DNA from: Secundilactobacillus yichangensis
Lineage (GTDB): Bacteria; Bacillota; Bacilli; Lactobacillales; Lactobacillaceae
DNA length: 64,000 bases
NCBI RefSeq assembly: GCF_016861565.1
Contig: NZ_BOLK01000001.1
Location: forward strand, 248,001-312,000
Direction of reading: 5' to 3'
Part shown: piece by piece, positions 34,805 to 42,021 of the stretch
How the letters are laid out: each line of letters begins with the position of its first letter
Numbering within the stretch: position 1 is the stretch's first letter
Translations under genes and position numbers: made by a program
The notes under the pieces: generated by a model
The model's database searches: none
Told to the model about the DNA's origin: nothing
The model's input: only the letters and a program-made list of their open reading frames with translations

Positions 34805-35575
34805 ATGAACAATTCGGATATCAGTAAACAATTAAATCAGCGAATTGGAATTAAAATTAACTTCAGCCACTTTGCTGCAATTGGCTCAACCAACCAATAT
34901 GCTAAACAGCTCAGCCAAACGCAAGTGCTGCAGAATCCATGTGTAATTTGGGCTGACCAGCAAACCGCAGGCGTCGGTAAATTTGAGCGCGCCTTTTATT
35001 CCCCAGCTGGTGGAGGTTTATATGTCACTTTACTTTTACCGCAGTTTAAAATCGAGTCTCAGCAAGTTGGCTTATTTACAACCAGCCTTGCTATGGCAAT
35101 CGTTCAAGCAATCAAAGACTGTTTCGATATTACTGTTGATGTGAAATGGGTCAACGACATCTACCATCACGAACGTAAAATTGCGGGGATATTGGTTGAA
35201 CAAGGTACTCATCATTCCATTATCGTGGGTGTGGGGATTAACCTGTTCCAGCAAACATTTCCCCCAGAAATCAGCACGATCGCGGGAAATCTGCTGACAT
35301 CAGCCCCTTCGCTCGCGGACCGGCAACGCTTTTTTATCGTTTTGATTGATTACCTCTACAATGCTAGCCTGACATATACCAATGCAAAATTCCTGAGTGA
35401 CTACAAGCGCCGTCTCACTCTAATGAATCGGCGGATTCAAGTTCAGCTTGGTCGTTCCTTAATAACAGGAAAAGCCGTTGATATCAACGATTTGGGTCAG
35501 CTAATTATCCTTGATGATGCAACTAGCGAACGGCGTGTGATTCCGGCAGGTGAAGTCACCAAAATTTTCTCCTGA
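34805..35575 (+). CDS. birA: Biotin--[acetyl-CoA-carboxylase] ligase (catalytic form)
   Basis: Attaches biotin to the AccB lysine. The catalytic domain shows IGSTNQYAK, the GxGxxxR biotinyl-AMP loop in degenerate form (AGVGKFERAFYSPAGGG), KWVNDIYHHERKIAGILVE and a C-terminal SH3-like domain. There is no N-terminal winged helix, so it should not repress transcription itself. The start is the ATG at 34805 (256 aa), six bases after GGAGG. Divergent from the fab/acc operon that encodes its substrate, with a FabT-like box between. Confidence 0.93.
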   Translation: MNNSDISKQLNQRIGIKINFSHFAAIGSTNQYAKQLSQTQVLQNPCVIWADQQTAGVGKFERAFYSPAGGGLYVTLLLPQFKIESQQVGLFTTSLAMAIVQAIKDCFDITVDVKWVNDIYHHERKIAGILVEQGTHHSIIVGVGINLFQQTFPPEISTIAGNLLTSAPSLADRQRFFIVLIDYLYNASLTYTNAKFLSDYKRRLTLMNRRIQVQLGRSLITGKAVDINDLGQLIILDDATSERRVIPAGEVTKIFS

Positions 35576-35635
35576 GCAATTGTTTTTGCCAGGGCGCCAT
35601 GGTAAGCTAAATGCATACTAAAGGGGGCCATTCAC

Positions 35636-35959
35636 GTGTCTGAAATTATCGTTACAACAACCGAAAAGATTCCTGGTCAAGAGTACGAAATTATTGGCGA
35701 GGTTTTTGGATTAACGACTCAATCCAAAAATGTGGTACGCAATATTGGTGCAGGTTTAAAAAACATTGTTGGTGGGGAAATCAAGGATTATACTAAGATG
35801 CTAATTGAAGCAAGGGACGTAGCAATTCAGCGGTTGCGAAAGAACGCCGTTGACCTTGGTGCGGATGCCGTGGTCATGATGCGCTTTGATTCGGGTTCCA
35901 TTGGAACCGATATGCAATCAGTTGCCGCTTATGGAACAGCTGTAAAATTCATTAACTAA
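35636..35959 (+). CDS. YbjQ/UPF0145 family protein
   Basis: Member of the YbjQ family (often called heavy-metal-binding domain), whose biochemical role is not settled. The 107-residue product has the family layout: short beta strand start ([23 protein letters not shown]), a helix ([19 protein letters not shown]), [14 protein letters not shown] and a final [10 protein letters not shown] strand; no cysteines are visible. The start is GTG after AAAGGGGG. It follows birA by 60 bases and ends at a strong terminator. Confidence 0.85.
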   Translation: MSEIIVTTTEKIPGQEYEIIGEVFGLTTQSKNVVRNIGAGLKNIVGGEIKDYTKMLIEARDVAIQRLRKNAVDLGADAVVMMRFDSGSIGTDMQSVAAYGTAVKFIN

Positions 35960-35976
35960 ACAATTAACGACACAAT

Positions 35977-36009
35977 AAAAGAGTGCTGAAAAAAGTTCAG
36001 CACTCTTTT
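35977..36009. terminator. Bidirectional terminator after the YbjQ gene
   Basis: AAAAGAGTGCTGAA and TTCAGCACTCTTTT form a perfect 14-bp stem with a 5-base loop. Confidence 0.88.
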
Positions 36010-36060
36010 AATAGAATATTTATGACAAAACTTGTCAATTAACCAATTATTTACAAGATT

Positions 36061-36552
36061 CTACCCTACTGTTTGGCGATCCTGTTTTGTTTTATGCCAG
36101 TACATTTTTTCGGCTTGTTTACGGGCCTCAACTGCTTCCGCCTTAGTATCAAAGCTCTTAAGCAATACATAACGACCTTTGTACATTAAACGCGCTAACC
36201 AGCGTTCAGTGGCTTTGTCGTATGACACACCAACAACACCGGATGTATTTCGTTGCGACTCTTTAATAGAAGAAACCATAATGCCGTCACTATTACGTAA
36301 GTTTTGAGGGTTCCCCATATTCTTGGTAAAACCCTTATTTTTAGTGTACCGTTCACGGGCTAATTCACGACGTAAGCAGCCACAAGACCTGACATATCCA
36401 CCGCGGAGTCTGGAACCATCCACCGTCACGATATTGCCACAGCTGCAACGGCATTCCCACAGCAAATCAGCATTTTTAGGATCCTGCCCGTTCTGCCGAA
36501 TCACCGTCAAGCGTCCAAATTGCTTGCCTTTCATCTCAATCATTCTACTCAT
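36061..36552 (-). CDS. AP2-domain protein with zinc-type cysteine motif
   Basis: Not housekeeping. Residues 10-65 carry GKQFGRLTVI, LWECRCSCGN and RSCGCLRREL, paired cysteines likely to bind zinc. The C-terminal region (about 105-150) is an AP2/ERF-like beta domain: NTSGVVGVSYDKATERW, LMYKGRYVLLKSF, and a following KAEAVEARKQAEK helix. Such proteins are typical of phages and homing-type elements and probably bind DNA. No nuclease motif (HNH, GIY-YIG) is visible. I use the ATG at 36552 (163 aa), six bases after GGGG. A strong hairpin lies in its leader. Confidence 0.75.
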   Translation of the reverse strand: MSRMIEMKGKQFGRLTVIRQNGQDPKNADLLWECRCSCGNIVTVDGSRLRGGYVRSCGCLRRELARERYTKNKGFTKNMGNPQNLRNSDGIMVSSIKESQRNTSGVVGVSYDKATERWLARLMYKGRYVLLKSFDTKAEAVEARKQAEKMYWHKTKQDRQTVG

Positions 36553-36570
36553 AGCGTTCCCCATCCTTTA

Positions 36571-36603
36571 GTGCAGGCGACGCCCCTCCATTGGTCGCCC
36601 CAC
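36571..36603 (-). promoter_or_regulatory. Hairpin in the leader of the AP2 gene
   Basis: GTG..GGCGAC pairs with GTCGCC.CAC around a 12-base loop, ending 19 bases upstream of the ATG at 36552. It is GC-rich in an AT-rich setting. It could be a cis-acting translation or transcription control, or a terminator for plus-strand reading; no adjacent T tract supports the latter. Confidence 0.45.
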
Positions 36604-36933
36604 AAAATTTTTTAATGCCTACCTACAACCAAACAATATACCTAGTCAACCGGTGTTAACATCTCATTAAAATTAAACCATGCCACTCCAAAGGTACGGT
36701 TAATTCTAATTGATTGACTTGAACTTATTTTATCAGGGGCGCTACATTATTTCAATTGTATTCGATTAAATTGTGAGAAAAATGGATAAAAACTTTAATA
36801 TCCATGCATATTTTTACCAGATTTCACCCGTTTAGAGGGAAAGTAATTGAATTTTTCAAGTAAACAACCAAAGTTTACCCCGATTATTGTCGAATAAATA
36901 TTAGTTTTTTTAATGAATAAGAGCCATTTCTAA
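36604..36933. other. AT-rich intergenic stretch without a recognisable gene
   Basis: About 330 bases, clearly richer in A and T than the flanks, with no ORF having a ribosome site. One weak hairpin (ATGGATA with ATATCCAT, 36782-36805) precedes a short T run. Confidence 0.6.
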
Positions 36934-36962
36934 TTGACTTAGTCCCTTTATTCACATATAAT
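36934..36962 (+). promoter_or_regulatory. Promoter of tRNA-Arg
   Basis: TTGACT (36934-36939), 17 bases, TATAAT (36957-36962), 23 bases ahead of the mature tRNA 5' end. Confidence 0.8.
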
Positions 36963-36985
36963 TATACGTGTTGTTTTATTGTTAT

Positions 36986-37059
36986 GCGGCAATAGCTCAG
37001 CTGGATAGAGCAACGGTCTTCTAAACCGTAGGTCGAGGGTTCGAATCTCTCTTGCCGCA
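36986..37059 (+). tRNA. tRNA-Arg (anticodon TCT)
   Basis: A complete 74-base cloverleaf. Acceptor GCGGCAA pairs with TTGCCGC, D stem GCTC/GAGC, anticodon stem ACGGT/ACCGT closing loop CTTCTAA (anticodon TCT, reads AGA), T arm GAGGG-TTCGAAT-CTCTC, discriminator A. The CCA end is not encoded. It has its own promoter and terminator and stands beside an accessory region, so it could serve as an integration site, but I find no second copy of its 3' end in the window. Confidence 0.96.
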
Positions 37060-37085
37060 TTTTTAACTGAATCGTAATTTTATTT

Positions 37086-37155
37086 CCAAGTAAATCAAAG
37101 TAGCGTGATAAAAATGGATTAACAATCACGTTATTTTGGTTTACTTGGTTTTTTT
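37086..37155 (+). terminator. Exceptionally long terminator hairpin of tRNA-Arg
   Basis: Positions 37086-37109 and 37125-37148 form a 24-bp stem. All three departures from perfect complementarity are G-U pairs in the plus-strand RNA, which shows the orientation. A 15-base loop and seven T residues complete it. Confidence 0.88.
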
Positions 37156-37396
37156 ACTTATTTTTTATCACTAATTTTAATACTGAAACCGTCTATTCTC
37201 TTATAAAATACTGGTCTTTAATTCCTAATATAACAGTTTTTGTTATATACAGCTATTACTTTTAAAGCTAACTGCGACATTCAATTAATTACCTGTATCG
37301 CCAAACTTTTTGAATAAAATAGCTTGCAAATTCACTGTCACAAAACCATAATGTAGTTGTAACGTAATTGAAATCTTATTTTATGGGGGGATTGCG
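37156..37396. other. AT-rich spacer with one inverted repeat
   Basis: Between the tRNA terminator and the small membrane ORF. ATATAACA-GTTTT-TGTTATAT (37228-37248) is an 8-base inverted repeat that might be an operator. No gene is seen. Confidence 0.5.
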
Positions 37397-37555
37397 ATGA
37401 TTTTCATCTCATTTATTATCGGCTTATTTATATTTGCCGGCGCATGGGAATTGTATCTCAGCGCAAGCCGTCAGCGTGCTCAATCAAAGCACCTCGTTAC
37501 AACACCGAAGCGCGCTTACGTGCAATTATTTTTCAAATTACTACACATTAGCTAA
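37397..37555 (+). CDS. Small membrane protein, 52 aa
   Basis: An ORF with a very good ribosome site (GGGGG six bases before ATG) and a terminator 15 bases after TAA. Residues 1-20 (MIFISFIIGLFIFAGAWELY) form one transmembrane helix. The remainder is a basic tail (SRQRAQSK, TPKRAYVQ) that would sit in the cytoplasm under the positive-inside rule. I do not recognise a family. It stands alone between tRNA-Arg and the three-gene operon of unknown function. Confidence 0.65.
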   Translation: MIFISFIIGLFIFAGAWELYLSASRQRAQSKHLVTTPKRAYVQLFFKLLHIS

Positions 37556-37569
37556 GCATTTTTAGCCTA

Positions 37570-37607
37570 AAAAAGAACCCGTTTATCAGTTCGATAAACG
37601 GGCTTTT
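37570..37607. terminator. Convergent terminator
   Basis: CCCGTTTATC (37578-37587) and GATAAACGGG (37593-37602), with A residues on the left and T residues on the right, ends both the small plus-strand ORF and the minus-strand operon. Confidence 0.85.
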
Positions 37608-38105
37608 TTAGTTATCTAGCTTTAAAAATGCGTCTTGAATCTGATCTTCAGTGAAATTTAAATCTACTAGTCCCAACTTCAGGATCAAGTGCCAGGCATG
37701 GCGAAATGCCACTTGCTGCCGCTCAATAAACGACTGATCCAGGAAATGTGAAATTGACAAATACTGCTGGCTCAAGCTCTTGGCTGGCCGCTTTTGTTTT
37801 AACTTCTCTAACTCTTCTGGTTTCATAACGATCAAATGTGACCAAGTTTGACGAGCAGCTACTTGGAAGGTGTGGTTAAGTACTTCAACGTACGCCTGCA
37901 GGAGTTCCTCGCTGGAAACAGTCGCCGTTTCTTGGCCTAATTTAAACCAGCCCATTAAATCCGATAAATGAGCTAGGGAAACGTTGAGCGCAACATAGTC
38001 AACTCTTAAGCCCTCTTCTGGACTCACTGCAACTTTGTGCTCGTAGTTAAACTCATTTCGCCTCTGAATAGCTGTCTGTAATAAATCTGCTAAATCAAGT
38101 GTCAA
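37608..38105 (-). CDS. Dimeric dUTPase-like (all-alpha NTP pyrophosphatase fold) protein, degenerate
   Basis: All-helical protein of 165 aa. By eye it follows the dimeric dUTPase/MazG layout: YVALNVSLAHLSDLMGWFKLG corresponds to the ELxEL...FK helix (given by its ends YVALNVS and WFKLG), and LLQAYVEVLNHTFQVA to the EExxDxLHF helix. However, the acidic metal ligands read Ser, His, Ala and Glu in my hand alignment, so activity is doubtful. The start is TTG with AGGGGTG upstream. Last gene of a three-gene unit, 13 bases after its neighbour. Alternative: an unrelated helical protein. Confidence 0.55.
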   Translation of the reverse strand: MTLDLADLLQTAIQRRNEFNYEHKVAVSPEEGLRVDYVALNVSLAHLSDLMGWFKLGQETATVSSEELLQAYVEVLNHTFQVAARQTWSHLIVMKPEELEKLKQKRPAKSLSQQYLSISHFLDQSFIERQQVAFRHAWHLILKLGLVDLNFTEDQIQDAFLKLDN

Positions 38106-38118
38106 TATGTCACCCCTA

Positions 38119-39051
38119 CTAAAAGACTAAGTTGTCTGAACGAATCTGCAGATCGTCAATGTTTTCAAGATACCATTTACGTAAGAATGGGAATTCCAGC
38201 AAGACTTTGAACCAGGAAACCTTTTGATCTTCATCTGAGATGTAAAGTCCCCAGGCTGCCCCGCCGGTTGCGTTATGACTGGCAATTTTGAGCTTCAGGT
38301 CAGAAGCGAGTTCCAAAACAGCCCCATCTTTATCATGCTTAAGCATGTAACTTTCTTCTGCCGCAGCCACAAATAATTTATCCACAATTTCGCCAGAAAG
38401 ATTACTGGTCTGAAAAGCGTAGAATTCATTATTATTTGTATCTAACAAGTTGAAGTCAACATCGAATCCGAAGTCGGTTTTCAACGCTTGGCCAAATGCT
38501 ATTAGCAAGTCGGTTGCGGACAATAAATGATCCTTCTCTAGCTTGTCAGCATACGTTTCAATAAACAGTTTCGTAATGGCACTGCTGTTGACCCGCATCA
38601 TCCGTCGTTTAAGGTTCAAATAGAAGAGGGTTTCGCCTGTCACCTGATCGCGATAGTATACGCCACCAGTAGAATCGTTAGCAGCAACAAACGCGAATAC
38701 ACCTAAGTCTCCCAGTGCTGCAATTTGCTGGGTGAGATGCTGATTATCTTCGTGTGACTCCAGTGTAATTTCTTCGCCTTGATCATGCAGTTCTAGCAGT
38801 CTGCTCATGAAAATCAGGTAGTAATCGGCATTATTATACTGATGCGGGAAAGTAACGTAGTCGCTATCCAAGACGAAAACAGACAGTGCCTGCGCGGCAT
38901 CAACTAATTCCTTCGGAACTTTTGTGTTAATTAGTTGATCCATTAGTTCGGTGAAGTGCTGACCGGTCTTCAATCCCTCTTTAACCGCGTTATTATAAGA
39001 CAGTAAACGTCCGCTTGTACTTAGCGTTGACGGATCTTTTTCATTAATCAT
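38119..39051 (-). CDS. Hypothetical protein, 310 aa
   Basis: No family recognised. Soluble, acidic, mixed alpha/beta; no signal peptide, membrane helix or nucleotide-binding loop. Recognisable stretches are FPHQYNNADYYLIFMSRLLE, GVFAFVAANDSTGGVYYRD, LFYLNLKRRMMRVNSSA and WFKVLLEFPFLRKWYLENI. The start is the ATG at 39051, seven bases after AGGTG; it overlaps the upstream gene by eight bases, so the two are translated together. It is the middle gene of an operon with a coiled-coil protein before and a dUTPase-like protein after. Confidence 0.7.
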   Translation of the reverse strand: MINEKDPSTLSTSGRLLSYNNAVKEGLKTGQHFTELMDQLINTKVPKELVDAAQALSVFVLDSDYVTFPHQYNNADYYLIFMSRLLELHDQGEEITLESHEDNQHLTQQIAALGDLGVFAFVAANDSTGGVYYRDQVTGETLFYLNLKRRMMRVNSSAITKLFIETYADKLEKDHLLSATDLLIAFGQALKTDFGFDVDFNLLDTNNNEFYAFQTSNLSGEIVDKLFVAAAEESYMLKHDKDGAVLELASDLKLKIASHNATGGAAWGLYISDEDQKVSWFKVLLEFPFLRKWYLENIDDLQIRSDNLVF

Positions 39052-39931
39052 CAGCATTCACCTGCCCTTTACCAATTAAATTCGTCAGGTAATCCGTATA
39101 TAGACTTTGATTATGCGATTCAAAGTGTGAAAAGTCTTCAAATTTCTGCTGGATGCTTTGTTTCTCATAAGTCAAAATAGTATCTTCTTTTGATAAGCTC
39201 AAAATCTTTTCATCATTTTCTTTGATCTTCTTGTTAGCATTGATGGCTTCTTCATCATCATCAGCAAGCTTTGACAGTTGATCAACGATGCCTTGACGTT
39301 CTTCTTTAACCTTACCGGAATCCCAAGGTAACGTGCTCTTTTGACTCACTTCTTTAAGCTGTTTGCGCAAATCTTCCTTTTGGTGATCACGTTCATCTTG
39401 ACCATCAATTAGCTTCTGCAACTCTGCACTATTAGCGGAGATTTCAGCAATGTTTTCAGTATTATAACGCTGGTTAAGTGCATCCAGCTCAAAAGCACGT
39501 TTCAACTTGGCATACTCCGTATCATCAAACTCAAAGGCCACGTTTAAAACGTCCAGCTTACCGAACTTGCGCCGATCCCACCAGTTACCAAAGTAAATAT
39601 CAAATTCACCGTTTCTCACTTCATCATAATAGAAAAACGGGTAGGTCTTACCAAGATAATCAATTAAGTTTTCACTTAAATAATGACTTAACTGTTCGTG
39701 ATCATCGGCCACTAAATCGGCTAAGTGCTGGGTCTTAGTTGTCGAACGAGATTTCTTAACCTCCCGATCATAACGTGTTTTATCGATCAGTTCATAGATC
39801 TGACGATCATCATGATCGTGTAAAGCTGATTGCAGCGTCTGTAAATAATCTATTTTTTGGGTAATAGATGAGTCAAGCTGAGCCTGACCTGGCGTTACTT
39901 CTTGATTTGCTTCTTCATTATTATTCGGCAT
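39044..39931 (-). CDS. Hypothetical coiled-coil protein, 295 aa
   Basis: No family recognised. An N-terminal polar tail (MPNNNEEANQEVTPGQAQ) precedes helices; the middle has FFYYDEVRNGEFDIYFGNWWD and LDVLNVAFEFDD, possibly a small folded domain. Residues 150-270 are highly charged, with the periodicity of a coiled coil (RDHQKEDLRKQLKEVSQKS, ANKKIKENDEKILSLSKE). No ATPase motif is present, though homologues may be labelled SbcC-like for the coiled coil. GAGGG is seven bases before the ATG. First gene of the operon, diverging from nothing and downstream of the glnA terminator. Confidence 0.7.
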   Translation of the reverse strand: MPNNNEEANQEVTPGQAQLDSSITQKIDYLQTLQSALHDHDDRQIYELIDKTRYDREVKKSRSTTKTQHLADLVADDHEQLSHYLSENLIDYLGKTYPFFYYDEVRNGEFDIYFGNWWDRRKFGKLDVLNVAFEFDDTEYAKLKRAFELDALNQRYNTENIAEISANSAELQKLIDGQDERDHQKEDLRKQLKEVSQKSTLPWDSGKVKEERQGIVDQLSKLADDDEEAINANKKIKENDEKILSLSKEDTILTYEKQSIQQKFEDFSHFESHNQSLYTDYLTNLIGKGQVNADD

Positions 39932-40097
39932 ATATAATCCCTCGATTGTTATTTCTCACTGTATATACTTTAATCTTAAATGATAATTTATGATTAATAA
40001 AGCGGTTTTAAAGAAAAAGTTGATATTTAAAAGAAATCTTTGAGGTTATCATGGCGCCGCCTGTATAACTGCAAGATTAATATTTTTTAAACGACTA

Positions 40098-40140
40098 AAA
40101 TAGCCTGTTTACCGGTAATTAACTGGTCAACAGACTATTT
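40098..40140 (-). terminator. Terminator of glnRA
   Basis: On the minus strand AAATAGTCTGTTGACC pairs with GGTAAACAGGCTATTT over 16 bp, the two irregular positions being G-U there, followed by TTTTAG. It lies 28 bases after the glnA stop and insulates the next operon. Confidence 0.75.
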
Positions 40141-40168
40141 ATGATTCACTTTTTAAAAATTGTTTAGT

Positions 40169-41509
40169 TTAGTATAACTCAAGGTACTGATCGCGTTCCC
40201 ACTTTGAAACTTGGGTACGGTAAGCATCGTATTCCAAATTCTTGGCTTCAATGAAGCTGGCGTAAAGATGCGGACCCATAGCTTTGCGCATCACTTCATC
40301 AGCCGTCAAGTCCTTAAGTGCATTGTGCAACGTATCAGGCAAGTTGGTAATGTGGCTTTCAGTACGTTCCTTGTCATCCATCCGGTAGATGTTACGGTCA
40401 ACACTCTTTTCGGGTACGATCTTATTCTTCAAGCCGTCTAAGCCGGCTTCCAAAACAGCAGCAATGGCTAAGTATGGGTTAGCAGTAGGATCAACACTCC
40501 GAAGTTCAAGTCGAGTAGATAAGCCGCGAGAGCTTGGTACCCGAATCAATGGCGAACGGTTCGAACCTGACCAAGCAACGTAAACAGGGGCTTCGTAACC
40601 TGGAACTAACCGCTTGTATGAGTTGACCGTTGGGTTGCAAATTGCGGTAAAGCTGCGAGCATGCTTTAACAAACCGCCTAAGAAGTAGTAAGCATCTTGT
40701 GATAGTTGAATATCACCCTTTTCATCGTAAAAGGCATTGCCCTTATCATGGAAGAGTGACATGTTCAAATGCATCCCGGAACCGTTAATTCCAGCCAACG
40801 GTTTTGGCATGAAGGTTGCGTACAAACCAAACTTACGAGCAACCGTTTTAACAACCAGCTTGAAGGTTTGAATGTTATCAGCAGCGTGCAGTGCATCGGC
40901 ATACTTGAAATCAATTTCGTGTTGGCCTGGTGCCACTTCATGGTGAGCTGCTTCAACGTCAAAACCCATGTCTTCAAGGGTTAGCACAATTTCACGACGG
41001 CAATTTTCACCCATGTCCATTGGTGCCATATCGAAGTATGACCCTTGGTCGTTTAAATCAGTGGTTGGCTTGCCGTTATCATCCATCTTAAATAGGAAGA
41101 ATTCAGGTTCTGGTCCAATGTTGAAATCGGTGAACCCAGCCTTACGCATATCACCCAGGACACGAATCAAGTTGTTCCGAGGATCACCTTCAAATGGCTT
41201 ATTATCTGGCGTGTAAACTTCACAGATAACACGTGCGATTTTACCGCGATCACTGCTCCAAGGAAAAATCATCCAAGTTGATAAGTCAGGATACAGATAC
41301 ATATCACTTTCTTCAATTCGAACAAAGCCATCGATTGAAGAACCATCAAACATTAACTTGTTGTCGAGTAACTTTTCCAGTTGTGAAATAGGGACTTCAA
41401 CGTTTTTAATCGTTCCAAATAGATCCGTAAACATTAATCGTAAAAACTGGACATCTTCGGCCTTAGCCATTTGACGAATGTCGTCTTTGGTGTAATCGTG
41501 TTTTGGCAT
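40169..41509 (-). CDS. glnA: Glutamine synthetase type I
   Basis: ATP-dependent synthesis of glutamine from glutamate and ammonium. It shows [21 protein letters not shown], the [16 protein letters not shown] block, [49 protein letters not shown] and [15 protein letters not shown] at the active site. At 447 aa it is GSI-alpha, which is feedback-inhibited and controls GlnR rather than being adenylylated. The start is the ATG at 41509 after AAGGAG. It follows glnR in the classic glnRA operon. Confidence 0.97.
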   Translation of the reverse strand: MPKHDYTKDDIRQMAKAEDVQFLRLMFTDLFGTIKNVEVPISQLEKLLDNKLMFDGSSIDGFVRIEESDMYLYPDLSTWMIFPWSSDRGKIARVICEVYTPDNKPFEGDPRNNLIRVLGDMRKAGFTDFNIGPEPEFFLFKMDDNGKPTTDLNDQGSYFDMAPMDMGENCRREIVLTLEDMGFDVEAAHHEVAPGQHEIDFKYADALHAADNIQTFKLVVKTVARKFGLYATFMPKPLAGINGSGMHLNMSLFHDKGNAFYDEKGDIQLSQDAYYFLGGLLKHARSFTAICNPTVNSYKRLVPGYEAPVYVAWSGSNRSPLIRVPSSRGLSTRLELRSVDPTANPYLAIAAVLEAGLDGLKNKIVPEKSVDRNIYRMDDKERTESHITNLPDTLHNALKDLTADEVMRKAMGPHLYASFIEAKNLEYDAYRTQVSKWERDQYLELY

Positions 41510-41558
41510 AAAATCGCTCCTTGAATGATAGATTGGATTAACAGTTAACATGAAGTTG

Positions 41559-41942
41559 TTACTTTAGAGGCCGCTGTGGATGCAATGAAGAGCCAGAATT
41601 AGGCTCAAGGCCGCTAATATTGAGAAATTCATCATGAAGAATCCGACGAACATCATTATCAGTCAACGACTCATTTTGCAAATCATCTGCCCGCTTTTTC
41701 TGCTGGGCATAAATTGCCTTAATGCCAGCCATGTTGATGCCATCATTGAGATAATCTTTGATTTCAAGTAACTTATCAATATCATTCAACGAATACATTC
41801 GCCGATTGCCTTCCGTTCGTTTCGGAATCACTAGTTGCTGTTCCTCATAATAACGAATCTGACGGGCCGTCAAATCAGTTAACTTCATGACTGTACCAAT
41901 TGGCAAAACTGATTTTGATCGTTGTAGTTCTTTTTCTGCCAT
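41559..41942 (-). CDS. glnR: Nitrogen regulator GlnR (MerR family)
   Basis: Represses glnRA and other nitrogen genes when glutamine is plentiful, through contact with feedback-inhibited GlnA. The N-terminal MerR winged helix is visible: [21 protein letters not shown] (given by its ends PIGTVM and IRYYEE) and [20 protein letters not shown]. The variable C-terminal tail (about 90-127) is where GlnA binds in relatives. The start is the ATG at 41942 (127 aa), eight bases after GGGAGG. A GlnR box lies upstream of its promoter. Confidence 0.95.
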   Translation of the reverse strand: MAEKELQRSKSVLPIGTVMKLTDLTARQIRYYEEQQLVIPKRTEGNRRMYSLNDIDKLLEIKDYLNDGINMAGIKAIYAQQKKRADDLQNESLTDNDVRRILHDEFLNISGLEPNSGSSLHPQRPLK

Positions 41943-41969
41943 TGCACTCACCTCCCTCTAACAGCTTTA

Positions 41970-41997
41970 ATCATACCACTATTCGTTTGCCTGTCAA
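41970..41997 (-). promoter_or_regulatory. Promoter of glnRA
   Basis: Minus-strand TTGACA (41992-41997), 16 bases, TATGAT (41970-41975), 28 bases before the glnR ATG. Confidence 0.7.
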
Positions 41998-42004
41998 CAC
42001 TTCA

Positions 42005-42021
42005 TGTTATGTTTTATTACA
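42005..42021 (-). promoter_or_regulatory. GlnR operator
   Basis: The minus strand reads TGTAA-TAAAACA-TAACA, an exact fit to the TGTNA-N7-TNACA GlnR/TnrA box. It lies seven bases upstream of the glnRA -35 and immediately after the miaA stop codon. Confidence 0.85.

Noticed and set aside
37228-37248. Transposon end
   Set aside because: Only one short inverted repeat, no transposase and no target duplication.
36986-37600. Attachment-site duplication of the tRNA-Arg 3' end
   Set aside because: No second copy of the T-arm/acceptor sequence was found within the window, so no integrated element can be delimited.
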